From: Clostridium fungisolvens
GTDB taxonomy: Bacteria > Bacillota > Clostridia > Clostridiales > Clostridiaceae
Direction of reading: 5' to 3'
DNA: 64,000 bases
Assembly: GCF_014193895.1 (NCBI RefSeq)
Contig: NZ_BLZR01000001.1
Location: 1,302,001-1,366,000, forward strand
In this document: one piece after another, positions 18,835-27,555 of the stretch
How the letters are laid out: every line of letters starts with the position of its first letter
Position numbering within the stretch: position 1 is the stretch's first letter
The notes under the pieces: model-generated
Database searches by the model: none
What the model saw: the letters and a program-made list of their open reading frames with translations, nothing else
What the model was told of the DNA's origin: nothing
Made by a program: the position numbers and the translations under genes

Positions 18835-19308
18835 ATGCCAGTAAGAAAGATAGTTCAGTTAGGTGATGAGCATTTAAAGAAAATATCAGCACCTATTAAA
18901 GAAATAAATGCAGAAACATTAGCAATAGTAAAAGATTTAAAGGATACATTATATTCTGTAGATGGTGTTGGACTTGCTGCACCTCAAATTGCAGTCAATA
19001 AAAGAATTGTATTTATTGACCTACGAGATGGCTCAGAACCAATAGTATTAATTAATCCGGAGATAACATTTAAAGAAGGCAAAGAAGAAGGATACGAAGG
19101 ATGTCTAAGTTATGTTGGATATGAAGGATTAGTTGAAAGACCTAAAAAAGTTAAGGTTAAAGCACTTAATGAAAAAGGTCTAGCTGTAGAGTACGAAGCT
19201 ACAGGGCTTTTAGCAAGATGTTTTTGCCATGAGATAGACCACTTGGATGGAATTATGTACGTTGATCAAGCCATTGAAATGTACGAGTTGGTTGACGAAG
19301 AAGAATAA
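18835..19308 (+). CDS. def: Peptide deformylase
   Basis: 157 aa from ATG 18835 behind AAAGGAG; a TTG at 18817 overlaps the RBS and is rejected. Removes the formyl group from nascent N-terminal methionine. All three motifs are present: GVGLAAPQI, EGCLSY (metal-binding Cys) and CHEIDHLDG (HExxH). Single gene unit with a strong bidirectional terminator. Confidence 0.97.
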   Translation: MPVRKIVQLGDEHLKKISAPIKEINAETLAIVKDLKDTLYSVDGVGLAAPQIAVNKRIVFIDLRDGSEPIVLINPEITFKEGKEEGYEGCLSYVGYEGLVERPKKVKVKALNEKGLAVEYEATGLLARCFCHEIDHLDGIMYVDQAIEMYELVDEEE

Positions 19309-19372
19309 AGTAAAAATAAATTTTATTTGCATGCTGGATTTTACTCATATAAATTCGTGAATGCAGATACGC

Positions 19373-19410
19373 AAAAAAAAGTCGCTGAAGATCGTTTCAG
19401 CGACTTTTTT
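19373..19410. terminator. Bidirectional terminator between def and the DUF2383 gene
   Basis: A8 GTCGCTGAA, loop GATCG, TTTCAGCGAC T6. The A-run and T-run on both sides make it work for both converging genes. Confidence 0.93.
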
Positions 19411-19414
19411 ATAC

Positions 19415-19876
19415 CTAAAATTTATTTTCTGATGTTTTATTCAAAAATAGTTGAGCTAGATTTTTATTGTCTTCAACTATAGTTTCTATTATTCTTTTGC
19501 TAGCAGGATCAAGATTATGATTATCTTCAATAAATCTATCACCCATAGTAAACCCAGTTTTACAGGCTTTATAAGCTTCTGAAATCACTTCTTCATCAGA
19601 ATTTACAGTAAGATTCTTTAATTTTTCATATATTTCGCTCAATTTACCAGTAATGCCCAGACCCTCTTTTGGGACGCCTCCAAGTTGTTCTATTCTTTCT
19701 CTTAAAATATTACTATGGCTTAAATAGGTTGCTTGAACTTGTAAAAAGCATTGTTTTAGGCTATTGTCATTGGCTTTATGTTGTAAATTTTCAAAGGCTT
19801 CTATTCCCATTTGAATACCTTTTAGAAAACGGTTTAATTCTAATACTATTTCTTTTGATGGAGCTTCAACTGACAC
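19415..19876 (-). CDS. Ferritin-like DUF2383/PA2169-type four-helix protein
   Basis: 153 aa starting at GTG 19876. The in-frame GTG at 19885 touches the AGGAG Shine-Dalgarno (19886-19890) and so cannot be the start. The chain is all alpha with the ferritin-like layout (ELNRFLKGIQMGIEAF, RERIEQLGGVP, EAYKACKTGFTMGDRFIED). The GGVP turn between helices 2 and 3 is typical. Members are often sporulation- or stress-linked; function is not established. Confidence 0.75.
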   Translation of the reverse strand: MSVEAPSKEIVLELNRFLKGIQMGIEAFENLQHKANDNSLKQCFLQVQATYLSHSNILRERIEQLGGVPKEGLGITGKLSEIYEKLKNLTVNSDEEVISEAYKACKTGFTMGDRFIEDNHNLDPASKRIIETIVEDNKNLAQLFLNKTSENKF

Positions 19877-20008
19877 AGAAATCACCTCCTATAAAGTAAA
19901 ATATTTAGAATTTGTTTATATTTTAGTTTTAGCAAAAAAAATGTATTTATGCCTTTGATTTAAGGAATACTCTAGTTAATAATATAAGTTTAAAAGATAT
20001 TATGAGAA

Positions 20009-20068
20009 AGTTTGTTTAGAAATAAACAAACTATTTACTAGTGTAACTTATTATTGTATACTAGTGTA
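20009..20068. promoter_or_regulatory. Candidate operator: inverted repeat plus two direct repeats before the ECF S component
   Basis: A perfect 10-bp inverted repeat (AGTTTGTTTA gaaa TAAACAAACT, 20009-20032) is followed by two copies of TACTAGTGTA at 20036-20045 and 20059-20068. Their starts are 23 bases apart, about two helical turns. They lie 27 bases before the start codon and fit a repressor or attenuator site. The regulator is unknown. Confidence 0.5.
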
Positions 20069-20094
20069 TATACATTGAAAAGGGGAGACTTATA

Positions 20095-20613
20095 ATGAAT
20101 AAAACAAAAAATTTAACTTATATTTCAGTACTTATAGCTTTAGCAATCATAATACCAATTACTTTTGGATTTGCAACGGTTAACATACCGCCTTTTACAG
20201 CTACTATAGCATCTCATGTTCCTATGTTTTTAAGTATGTTTGTATCACCTTTTGCTGCTGTAGCAGTTGGGTTAGGTAATGCAATAGGATTTTTTATAGC
20301 AGGAAAACCTATATGGGTAGTATTAAGAGCATTGATGCATGTATTTGTAGGACTTGCAGGTGCATATATGATTAAGAAAGGTGTTTCGTATGGCAAGACA
20401 GTAGTATTCACATCTCCTATACATGGAATACTAGAGGCCTTAGTAATTATGCCTTTTCCACAATTCAAATTTCAATATTTGGTGGTAACTGTACTTGTTG
20501 GAACAATAATTCATCACTTTATAGATGGTACAATAACATATGTCTTAGTAGAAGCTATATCTAAGGCTACTAGAAGAGATTTCAGAAAGGTTTTGTCTTC
20601 AACTTCTAGATAA
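20095..20613 (+). CDS. ECF transporter substrate-binding (S) component, vitamin-type
   Basis: 172 aa, five or six membrane helices. The layout (TVNIPPFTATIASHVPMFLS, SPFAAVAVGLGNAIGF, RALMHVFVGLAGAY) is that of S components that capture a vitamin or cofactor precursor. No ATPase or EcfT gene is near, so it should use a shared energising module encoded elsewhere. Substrate not deducible from sequence alone. RBS AAGGGGAG. A terminator lies at 20678-20708. Confidence 0.8.
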   Translation: MNKTKNLTYISVLIALAIIIPITFGFATVNIPPFTATIASHVPMFLSMFVSPFAAVAVGLGNAIGFFIAGKPIWVVLRALMHVFVGLAGAYMIKKGVSYGKTVVFTSPIHGILEALVIMPFPQFKFQYLVVTVLVGTIIHHFIDGTITYVLVEAISKATRRDFRKVLSSTSR

Positions 20614-20677
20614 AAAAATATGAAGTTATTTTTAAGTTTGAAGTGTTTTATTTTTGAGACAGATATTATATTTAATA

Positions 20678-20708
20678 TAAAAGGTCGCCAATTAAGGCGG
20701 CCTTTTAT
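20678..20708. terminator. Terminator between the ECF S gene and the reductase gene
   Basis: AAAAGGTCGCC, loop AATTAA, GGCGGCCTTTTAT. Some U-run on both strands; serves two converging genes. Confidence 0.85.
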
Positions 20709-20741
20709 ATATTTAGAAGTAAATCTAGATATACTAAGAAA

Positions 20742-21584
20742 TTATTGAGTTGAACTAACTATAGTATCTAAATAATGAGTTATACTATCTTGCCATGAAG
20801 GCATTTTTATACTAAAACAGTTATATAAAAGACAAGTATTCATTGCAGTAAATTTAGGTCTAGGAGCAATGTTTGTAATAGCTGCTGTAGATAGAGGTAG
20901 AACATTCTTCTGTATATTAAAATAATCGAAGGCATATTTTATAACCTCTTGCTTTGAGGTATATCCTTCGTTTACGCAATTATATACTCCATAAAAATCA
21001 GAAGTTATAATTTGAGACACTGAATTACACAAGTCCTCTATATATGTTGGATTTATAATAGCATCTGAAATTAAAAATATAGGAGCATTTGCTTGAGATA
21101 ATGCTTTCTTTATATAGCAATCATTTCCTCCAAAACACCAAGAAGTTCTAATTATAAAATACTTGCTACATATGGTACGAATAAGTTTTTCAGCAGCAAG
21201 TTTAGATTTTCCGTATATATTTATTGGAATGCATTTATCAGTTTCAAAGTATGGAGAATGTTTTTCGCCACCATATACATAAGCAGATGAAATGTAAACA
21301 ATAGGAATGGATAAATTATTACATGCATAGGCTACATTTAGTGTTCCAAGTGTATTTACAGTATAGGATTCAGTTTCATGGCTTTCGCAGAAATCTATAT
21401 CAGACAATCCGGCAGCTTGTATAACTATATCTGGTGAAGATGACTTGATAGTTTGCAAAACTGAATTTTTATCAGTTATGTCCAAATCATTTTTGTCTAA
21501 AGGTATGATTTCATGTTGGTTTTTTAGATAGTTGGATAGGTAATTCCCGATATTACCGTTTGAACCTAAGACCATTATTTTCAT
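20742..21584 (-). CDS. dTDP-4-dehydrorhamnose reductase-like NAD(P)-dependent sugar reductase (RfbD family)
   Basis: 280 aa, usual RfbD length. Short-chain dehydrogenase fold with the N-terminal GSNGNIGNYL nucleotide loop, an AAGLSDIDFCE segment close to the family's 'AAYT.VD.AE', and the catalytic YGKSKLAAEK (YxxxK). It would reduce a nucleotide-activated 4-keto sugar, but no rhamnose genes are beside it, so the precise substrate is uncertain. RBS GAGGTGAG. Confidence 0.82.
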   Translation of the reverse strand: MKIMVLGSNGNIGNYLSNYLKNQHEIIPLDKNDLDITDKNSVLQTIKSSSPDIVIQAAGLSDIDFCESHETESYTVNTLGTLNVAYACNNLSIPIVYISSAYVYGGEKHSPYFETDKCIPINIYGKSKLAAEKLIRTICSKYFIIRTSWCFGGNDCYIKKALSQANAPIFLISDAIINPTYIEDLCNSVSQIITSDFYGVYNCVNEGYTSKQEVIKYAFDYFNIQKNVLPLSTAAITNIAPRPKFTAMNTCLLYNCFSIKMPSWQDSITHYLDTIVSSTQ

Positions 21585-21688
21585 AAACTCACCTCATTAC
21601 ATTGGTTTAATTATTGTAATAGTAAATATATTTATTTTGTAGGATAATTAAATTGCTTAGTTAGATCCTATTTGGAACTGGTCTATCT

Positions 21689-21789
21689 ATAGATGAACCA
21701 CTTCATAATTAAACTTATATTTTCAAATTCTCCTCTCAGAACCCAAAGGAGTTTTGGAAATAGTTTTCGGATTGAAGTGCTTTATCTTT
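21689..21789. repeat. Repeat family A, copy A1 (nested palindrome)
   Basis: Outer arm AGATGAACCACTTCA at 21691 pairs imperfectly with TGAAGTGCTTTATCT ending 21787. Inner stem CTCCT/AAGGAG surrounds a CAGAACCC-type loop. The flank TTTGGAACTGGT before it is also found, inverted, beside copy A2. Lies in the 415-base divergent gap between the RfbD-like gene and helD. Confidence 0.8.
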
Positions 21790-21860
21790 ATAGTTACTTA
21801 AATCATACTTGTACAAAATATGAATTTACATTAAATTATATGAAATATAATATAAGTTTA

Positions 21861-21890
21861 TTGACAACAATTGTATAAAATTAATATAAT
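21861..21890 (+). promoter_or_regulatory. Strong promoter of helD
   Basis: Perfect TTGACA (21861-21866), an 18-base spacer, TATAAT (21885-21890), about 110 bases before the start. Confidence 0.75.
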
Positions 21891-21999
21891 TTTTATTTAA
21901 AGATATAGGAACATTTAATAAAGGTTAAACATATTGATTTAATACTATTTACTGGTAAAATTATAGTTGCTGTTTATGTATACTAAAGGCGGTGGGATT

Positions 22000-24294
22000 A
22001 TGATAAAAGAAGAACAATTAAGTTATGAAAAGGAACACTTAAAAGAGACTAAGCAGTGGCTTGAAGATGCTGCTTATACACAAGGTAATGAAGAACAAAA
22101 GCTTTTAGATAAAATAGGGAAATTAAAAAAAGCATCCAAAGGAAAGTACAACGAGGAACTAGAGACTGAAGAAAAAATATATAATATTGTTCACAAGAAT
22201 CTTGAAAGATACAGAGAATCTATTGAGCAACCATACTTTGCTAGGATTGATTTTAGAGAGTATAGGAAGAAGGAAGAAGTTTTTTATATAGGAAAATTTG
22301 GGCTAGGAGATATGACTAAGGGAGAAGAGTTAGTCATTGATTGGAGAGCTCCCATAGCAGATTTATATTATAGTGGGACACAAGGAGATGCATATTATAG
22401 AGCGCCTATTGGGGTAGTTCAAGGGGAACTTTCATTAAAACGAAAATTTCTCTTTGATCAAGGAGATATAAAAGATATTTTCGATGAGGGAATAAATGAA
22501 ATAATATTAAAAAGTGCAATAGATGATAGCGGTGAAAATGCATTAATTGATGAATTCTTAAAAATAAATCTAGAACAAAGCACTGGACGAAAGCTAAAAG
22601 AAGTAGTTGCAACAATACAAAAAGAACAAAATGAAATTATAAGGGCTGAAAAGAATGCACCAATAATAGTGCAAGGATCAGCAGGGTCGGGTAAGACTAC
22701 TGTGGCGCTCCATAGGCTTGCTTATTTACTTTACAGATATAAGGAAAAGTTAGATGGTCAAGACATTTTAGTGATAGCTCCTAATAAGCTTTTTTTAGAT
22801 TATATATCTGAAGTTTTACCGACTCTTGGAGTTGGTGAAGTAAAGCAAAAGACTTTTGAGGAATTTGCTATAGATTACTTAAAATTAAAAGGGAAATTAT
22901 ATTCAAAGGATAAAAAGCTTCAGAATGTGTTAGAAAATGAAGACTCTGAAGAGGTTAAATATATAACTAATTCTAGTAAAATAAAGGGATCTATGGTATT
23001 TAAGTCTATTATGGATAGATTTCTTCTTATATTAGAAAGAGAGTCTTCAAATATGGAAAATATAACGATTCAAGGTTTTACAATCTTTGAAAAAACAGAA
23101 ATAAAGAGGCTATATGTACAGGATATGAAACATATGCCTATTAATAAAAGAAAAGATGAGATAAAGAGATATTTTTCCTTAAAGTTGAATGAAAAACTAA
23201 TGAAGGTTATTGAAAAAATAGACTTTCAGTATGAATACCAAATTTCAAGAATAAAAAAGCAAATGGATGATTGTCCTGAGAGAAGGCAAAAGCTAATAGA
23301 GATATATGATGAAAGAGATTCCTTTAAAAATAAGATAAGAACAGAAGGTAAAAATGAGTTTGATGCTTATTTTGATAACTGGAAAGGTATTGATACTAAG
23401 AATTTATACAAGAGGTTATTTAAAGAAGAAGAACTCTTTGATGAATTAACAGATGGAGTCATACCTAAAAAACTTTGGAGCTATATAGTTGAAACATTAG
23501 AAAATGATGATGTACAAGGAGTTATTGATAGTGATGATATCGCTCCACTACTATACTTAAAGCTTATGGTGGAGGGCGTTCCTGACGACAAGAAATATAA
23601 ACATATAGTTATAGATGAAGCTCAAGATTATTCGCCGTTGCAGATGTGCGTAGCATCTATGTTAGCTTTAGGTAACTCTATGACAATAGTAGGAGATTTA
23701 GGACAGGGAATATACTATTATAAAGGAATTGATCAGTGGGAGAAGCTTATTGATGATGTATTTAGAGGTGAATGTACCTACATACCTTTAACTCAAAGCT
23801 ATAGATCAACCATAGAAATAATAGAATTTGCAAATAAGGTATTAAAGAAACAAAAAAATAATCTTAAGCCTGCAACCCCTGTGCTAAGGCATGGAGAAGA
23901 ACCTAAAATTATAAAATATGAAAATAACAATGATTTTGCAAAGGAAACAGATGCAATTGTAGATAAAGTTATAGGTAGTGGCAAGAATAGCGTGGCTATA
24001 ATAGGAAGGACCTTTGATGAATGCAAGAAAATAAGAGATATAATGAAGAAGAATTCTATTTATGATTGGACACTCATAAAAGAAGCAGATAAAAATATAA
24101 AATTAGATAAAATAATAATACCTTCCTATTTAACTAAAGGATTGGAATTTGACTGTTCTATAGTGTTTAATTGTAATGATCAAATATATAGTGATAACGA
24201 GCTTGATAAGAAGCTATTATATGTTGTTTTGACAAGAGCCCTTCACTATCAGTACGTTTTTTATAATGGCAGTATTAGTAACCTACTTAGTTAG
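22000..24294 (+). CDS. helD: HelD-type RNA polymerase-recycling helicase (UvrD/Rep superfamily)
   Basis: 764 aa from ATG 22000 behind GGCGGTGGG. HelD binds stalled RNA polymerase and uses ATP to strip off nucleic acid. The N-terminal helical arm (residues 1-70, very charged) is the secondary-channel arm. Walker A GSAGSGKTTVALHRLAY is at about 226-242, and the Walker B IDEAQDYS near 537. QSYRSTIEI and the C-terminal YLTKGLEFDCSIVFN motif are superfamily 1 elements. It has no UvrD 2A/2B nuclease partner. Confidence 0.9.
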   Translation: MIKEEQLSYEKEHLKETKQWLEDAAYTQGNEEQKLLDKIGKLKKASKGKYNEELETEEKIYNIVHKNLERYRESIEQPYFARIDFREYRKKEEVFYIGKFGLGDMTKGEELVIDWRAPIADLYYSGTQGDAYYRAPIGVVQGELSLKRKFLFDQGDIKDIFDEGINEIILKSAIDDSGENALIDEFLKINLEQSTGRKLKEVVATIQKEQNEIIRAEKNAPIIVQGSAGSGKTTVALHRLAYLLYRYKEKLDGQDILVIAPNKLFLDYISEVLPTLGVGEVKQKTFEEFAIDYLKLKGKLYSKDKKLQNVLENEDSEEVKYITNSSKIKGSMVFKSIMDRFLLILERESSNMENITIQGFTIFEKTEIKRLYVQDMKHMPINKRKDEIKRYFSLKLNEKLMKVIEKIDFQYEYQISRIKKQMDDCPERRQKLIEIYDERDSFKNKIRTEGKNEFDAYFDNWKGIDTKNLYKRLFKEEELFDELTDGVIPKKLWSYIVETLENDDVQGVIDSDDIAPLLYLKLMVEGVPDDKKYKHIVIDEAQDYSPLQMCVASMLALGNSMTIVGDLGQGIYYYKGIDQWEKLIDDVFRGECTYIPLTQSYRSTIEIIEFANKVLKKQKNNLKPATPVLRHGEEPKIIKYENNNDFAKETDAIVDKVIGSGKNSVAIIGRTFDECKKIRDIMKKNSIYDWTLIKEADKNIKLDKIIIPSYLTKGLEFDCSIVFNCNDQIYSDNELDKKLLYVVLTRALHYQYVFYNGSISNLLS

Positions 24295-24384
24295 GATTTA
24301 TATATTTTTTGTTAAAGTCTATTGAAAAAGAAAAGCAAATGTAAATGTAAGTTTATAATTAGCTTTAATAAATTAAATATAAAA

Positions 24385-24460
24385 AAAACTCCCCTAGGCC
24401 TTATATGTCCAACATGTATTAAAATGATTTGGAATTGGTGCATTTTTAATAGGGGAGTTT
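24385..24460 (+). ncRNA. Stem-loop with an internal second helix downstream of helD
   Basis: AAACTCCCCT (24386-24395) pairs with AGGGGAGTTT (24451-24460). Inside, ATTAAAATG (24418-24426) pairs with CATTTTTAAT (24441-24450). The closing stem is followed by only TAATAG, not a U-run. It may be a terminator of helD or a leader structure of the flavodiiron gene 170 bases on. The 24294-24633 gap holds nothing else clear. Confidence 0.45.
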
Positions 24461-24632
24461 TAATAGTGTAATTATAAAGTATATAACTAAATGTGGTAAT
24501 ATAATACGAGTTTTTAGTAACAAGAATATAGCTGTATATCATTTGGATAAGTGTGGATGAGATTGTAAAATACAAGCTTCTATGGTACAATTTATGTGGT
24601 TTTTATTTTATTACAGTTATGGAGGTAGTACA

Positions 24633-25799
24633 ATGAGCGTAGAAAATATTAGAGATAATATATATTGGATCGGTGTTAAAGACGCGGCATTAAGAGTATT
24701 CGATATTATAATGGAAACAAAAAAAGGTACAACCTATAACTCATATCTTATAAATGATGATAAGATAGCTGTAGTTGATAGTGTTAAGAACGGATTTTAT
24801 GATGAATTTAAAGAAAATATAACTAATATAATAGGTGGGAAAGCTGTAGATTATATAATAGTTCAGCATACAGAATTAGATCATAGCGGATCAATCATAA
24901 GACTTATGGAAGATTATCCAAATGCTAAAATAGTTGGTTCAAGAGCTGCAATAAATTATCTTAAAAATATTGTTAATAAGCCTTTTGAAGCTATTGAAGC
25001 TAAGGAAGATTTAAATTTGGGTAACACTACTTTAAAATTTATATCAGCTCCTAATCTTCACTGGCCAGATACGATATTTACTTATGTAGAGGAAAAAGCT
25101 CTTTTATTCACCTGTGATTTCACTGGATGTCATTATTGCCCTGAAGGAGCATTAACTGATAATTTTTCAGATGATTACTTTGAAGAAATGAAATACTATT
25201 TTGAAGTAATAATGGGACCATTTAAAAAATTCGTAAAACAAGCACTAACAAAAATAGATGGTCTTAACATAGAGATAATTGCTCCTAGTCATGGACCGTT
25301 ACACGTAGCAGATGCAAAAAAATACTTGGATCTTTACGATAAATGGGCTACAGTGGAGACTGTTGAAAAGAATATTCAAGTGTTTTACATATCAGCTTAT
25401 GGAAACACAGAAGCTATAGCTAAGTATGTTTCAGAAAAGATAGGAGAAAAGGGTATAAAGGTTGAGGTTCATGAAATAACTTCAATGCCTATAGAAAAAG
25501 CTGCTGAACTTATAGATAATAGCTCTGCTTTTCTTATAGGATCTCCTACAATAAATCAAGATGCTGTTAAGCCATCATGGGATTTGTTATCATTGGTTAA
25601 CCCAATAATAAACAGATCAAAACCAGCTGCGGCTTTTGGTTCTTTTGGATGGAGTGGAGAAGGTGTGCCAATGCTGACTGAAAGGCTTAAAAGCTTAAAA
25701 TTAAAGACTATAGACGGACTTAAGGTGAATTTTGTACCTTCTGAAGCAGACTTTAAGAATGCAGATGAGTTTGTTGAAAACTTCATGAGCTTAGTTTAA
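24633..25799 (+). CDS. fprA: Flavodiiron protein (FprA-type oxygen/NO reductase)
   Basis: 388 aa from ATG 24633 (GGAGG 6-10 bases upstream); the in-frame ATG at 24582 has no RBS. Residues 1-250 are the metallo-beta-lactamase domain with diiron ligands in HTELDHSG (about 79-84) and FTCDFTGCHYC. Residues 250-388 are a flavodoxin domain starting VFYISAYGNTEAIA. It reduces O2 to water or NO to N2O and protects anaerobes. Monocistronic, terminator at 25805. Confidence 0.93.
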   Translation: MSVENIRDNIYWIGVKDAALRVFDIIMETKKGTTYNSYLINDDKIAVVDSVKNGFYDEFKENITNIIGGKAVDYIIVQHTELDHSGSIIRLMEDYPNAKIVGSRAAINYLKNIVNKPFEAIEAKEDLNLGNTTLKFISAPNLHWPDTIFTYVEEKALLFTCDFTGCHYCPEGALTDNFSDDYFEEMKYYFEVIMGPFKKFVKQALTKIDGLNIEIIAPSHGPLHVADAKKYLDLYDKWATVETVEKNIQVFYISAYGNTEAIAKYVSEKIGEKGIKVEVHEITSMPIEKAAELIDNSSAFLIGSPTINQDAVKPSWDLLSLVNPIINRSKPAAAFGSFGWSGEGVPMLTERLKSLKLKTIDGLKVNFVPSEADFKNADEFVENFMSLV

Positions 25800-25804
25800 A
25801 AAAT

Positions 25805-25840
25805 AAAAGAACACTATCAAATCTATAGTGTTCTTTTACT
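25805..25840 (+). terminator. Intrinsic terminator after the flavodiiron gene
   Basis: AAAAGAACACTAT, loop CAAATCT, ATAGTGTTCTTTTACT. Confidence 0.9.
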
Positions 25841-25955
25841 GTCTTAAAAAAAGTCTATTTTTAGAATAGATGTATTAATTTATGGAATTATAATACATAT
25901 AAACACTTAGAAGAAAACTTTATTTAAAATTTATAATATATGAGGAGATTTTTTT

Positions 25956-26213
25956 ATGAGTAATTTAGAAGATAAGGAAATAATGTCTTTTAGAGATGAG
26001 GATGGAAATAAGGTAGATTTTGAAGCTGTTGCTAGGATATATTTAGAGGAACAGGAGTACTTGATACTTTCACCGCTTGAAGAAGATGCAGATGAGGAAG
26101 ATGCATTTATATTTAGAGTAGATGAAGTAGAGGGTAAAGAAGAATATAACCTTGTAGAGGATGATAAAGAATTTGAAGCTGTAAAAAAAGAATATAAGAA
26201 ATTATTGTATTAA
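25956..26213 (+). CDS. DUF1292-family acidic protein
   Basis: 85 aa, very acidic, matching DUF1292: FRDEDGNKVDFEAVARIYLEEQEYLILSP then a glutamate-rich loop and FIFRV. The family occurs widely in Firmicutes near ruvX and alaS; function unknown. Here it precedes another acidic protein by 17 bases, so the two are cotranscribed. RBS GAGGAG. Confidence 0.85.
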   Translation: MSNLEDKEIMSFRDEDGNKVDFEAVARIYLEEQEYLILSPLEEDADEEDAFIFRVDEVEGKEEYNLVEDDKEFEAVKKEYKKLLY

Positions 26214-26230
26214 TTAATGGAGGGGAAATA

Positions 26231-26626
26231 ATGAAAAAATCAGAAATTATTAAGTTTTTAAGCGAAAATGAATTAGTGGATATTCAAGAAATCGAGTATA
26301 AGGAAGGTCTTGTATTAAGATTCTTCTATGATTTCGATAGTGATGAATTGAGCGCGGCTAAGGCTTACTCTAATGAAGAGAGTGATCATGAGGAAGAAAG
26401 TGAAGAGTGGTATTCAGAATTCTTTTTACCTTATTTGAGTGATATAGCTCTAGATAACGTAAGTGATGTAATTGATGAAGCGAATGAAGAATTTGAGGTT
26501 CAAGCTCAGTTTGTTTCTTATGATATTGATCCTTCCAATTACAATTACAATGAATTTATAGCTGTATTCTTCGAAGAAGATAAAGATTTGGATATAGATG
26601 ATGTTATGGATGAATTAGGTCTATAG
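26231..26626 (+). CDS. Acidic conserved-type protein of unknown function
   Basis: 131 aa with a glutamate-rich loop (SDHEEESEEWYSEF) at about residues 50-65 and an acidic end (EEDKDLDIDDVMDELGL). Mixed alpha/beta, soluble. No family assigned. RBS GGAGGGG. It shares a transcript with the DUF1292 gene and ends before a strong terminator. Confidence 0.75.
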   Translation: MKKSEIIKFLSENELVDIQEIEYKEGLVLRFFYDFDSDELSAAKAYSNEESDHEEESEEWYSEFFLPYLSDIALDNVSDVIDEANEEFEVQAQFVSYDIDPSNYNYNEFIAVFFEEDKDLDIDDVMDELGL

Positions 26627-26674
26627 AAATTCGATTTTAAAGTTTATATGTAAGAAATAAAGTTCATACCCTAT

Positions 26675-26709
26675 AAAGCCTCTTTAGTTAATTTCTAAAG
26701 AGGCTTTTT
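26675..26709 (+). terminator. Intrinsic terminator
   Basis: AAAGCCTCTTTAG, loop TTAATTT, CTAAAGAGGCTTTTT. Confidence 0.95.
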
Positions 26710-26753
26710 AGTGTCCTAAAAATTTATAGTACATATTTTAAACCCCGACAATA

Positions 26754-26972
26754 TTAAGCTATATTTTTATAAAGTCCTCTCAGCCTCTTCTTTCCTAAGC
26801 GGCTCTTCCCTAGATACTTTTTTAGTAGATATTTTTGTTGTTTAACTATTAGCTTGTCCAAATTTTCGCTTAGTTTTATTACCAAAATATTAGTAGGTGA
26901 TAAAAAATTAAGAATAAAGTTTAGTAAGATTTTTCTCCTGATAATTTTTTTTTCCAATCTGTAAGAATACAT
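26754..26972 (-). CDS. Spo0E-like aspartyl-phosphate phosphatase
   Basis: 72 aa from ATG 26972, which has GGAGG 8 bases upstream; an in-frame TTG at 26996 would bury that RBS. Two helices joined by a PTN turn. The second carries VIKLSENLDKLIVKQQ, matching the Spo0E signature (SQxLD), whose Asp is needed to remove phosphate from Spo0A~P. The C-terminus is basic (KKYLGKSRLGKKRLRG). In clostridia such proteins restrain entry into sporulation. Confidence 0.8.
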   Translation of the reverse strand: MYSYRLEKKIIRRKILLNFILNFLSPTNILVIKLSENLDKLIVKQQKYLLKKYLGKSRLGKKRLRGLYKNIA

Positions 26973-27135
26973 AAGCTTATCCTCCAATCCAATCAAAATT
27001 ATTAACTTATTAGTAGCGTAATATTATTATAACAAATTTTGTATTTTTGTAAAAAAGATTTATAAGTCAAATTGTTACAATTAACGCTATAAAATCTTAA
27101 CAAAATACTGCAAAACGCATAAAGCAACAAGTGGC

Positions 27136-27175
27136 AATTTATGTAAAAGTCTGCAAATGTAGAATTTTACATAAA
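27136..27175. promoter_or_regulatory. Perfect 12-bp inverted repeat
   Basis: ATTTATGTAAAA (27136-27147) and TTTTACATAAAT (27164-27175), separated by 16 bases, in the 388-base gap between the divergent Spo0E-like gene and the DUF896 gene. It could be an operator or an RNA hairpin. The rest of the gap holds no gene. Confidence 0.45.
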
Positions 27176-27359
27176 TGTAATAAAATGAGATTGTAGAATT
27201 TCGTCTAAAGATTTGTTGTTGATAAATGGTTTATAGAAAGGTAAAATAAAAACTAGACACATAATTAATTTTTTATCATGGTTAATCGAACCCTTATCGT
27301 GTTAAATACCTGTTAAATTTTTTGATTATGAATTATTGAACTTAAGAAGGAGAATTTTA

Positions 27360-27539
27360 ATGAACATTGAGGAACTAATTGAAAGAATTAATTTTTTATA
27401 TAAGAAGAGTAAAGAAGAGGGGTTAAATGAACAAGAAAAAGAAGAGCAGCAAGAATTAAGAAGAGATTATATAGAAAGAGTAAAAAGTAATTTTAGAGCA
27501 CAATTAAATACAATTGAACCTAAAAATTTAAAGAAATAA
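27360..27539 (+). CDS. DUF896 family protein (YnzC-like)
   Basis: 59 aa from ATG 27360 behind AAGAAGGAG. MNIEELIERINFLYKKSKEEGLNEQEKEEQ is the family's two-helix hairpin, and the RRDYIERVKSNFRAQL segment is also conserved. B. subtilis YnzC folds as a helical hairpin; role unclear. It precedes hprK by 16 bases and is likely cotranscribed. Confidence 0.9.
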   Translation: MNIEELIERINFLYKKSKEEGLNEQEKEEQQELRRDYIERVKSNFRAQLNTIEPKNLKK

Positions 27540-27555
27540 TGAAGGATGATATTTT

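Noticed and set aside
20009..20032. BirA-type biotin operator before the ECF S component
   Set aside because: The arms TTTGTTTA/TAAACAAA look similar, but the 4-base centre is much shorter than the spacing of known biotin operators.
21693..21878. A 61-aa open frame on the + strand
   Set aside because: It lies over repeat A1 and has no ribosome-binding site.
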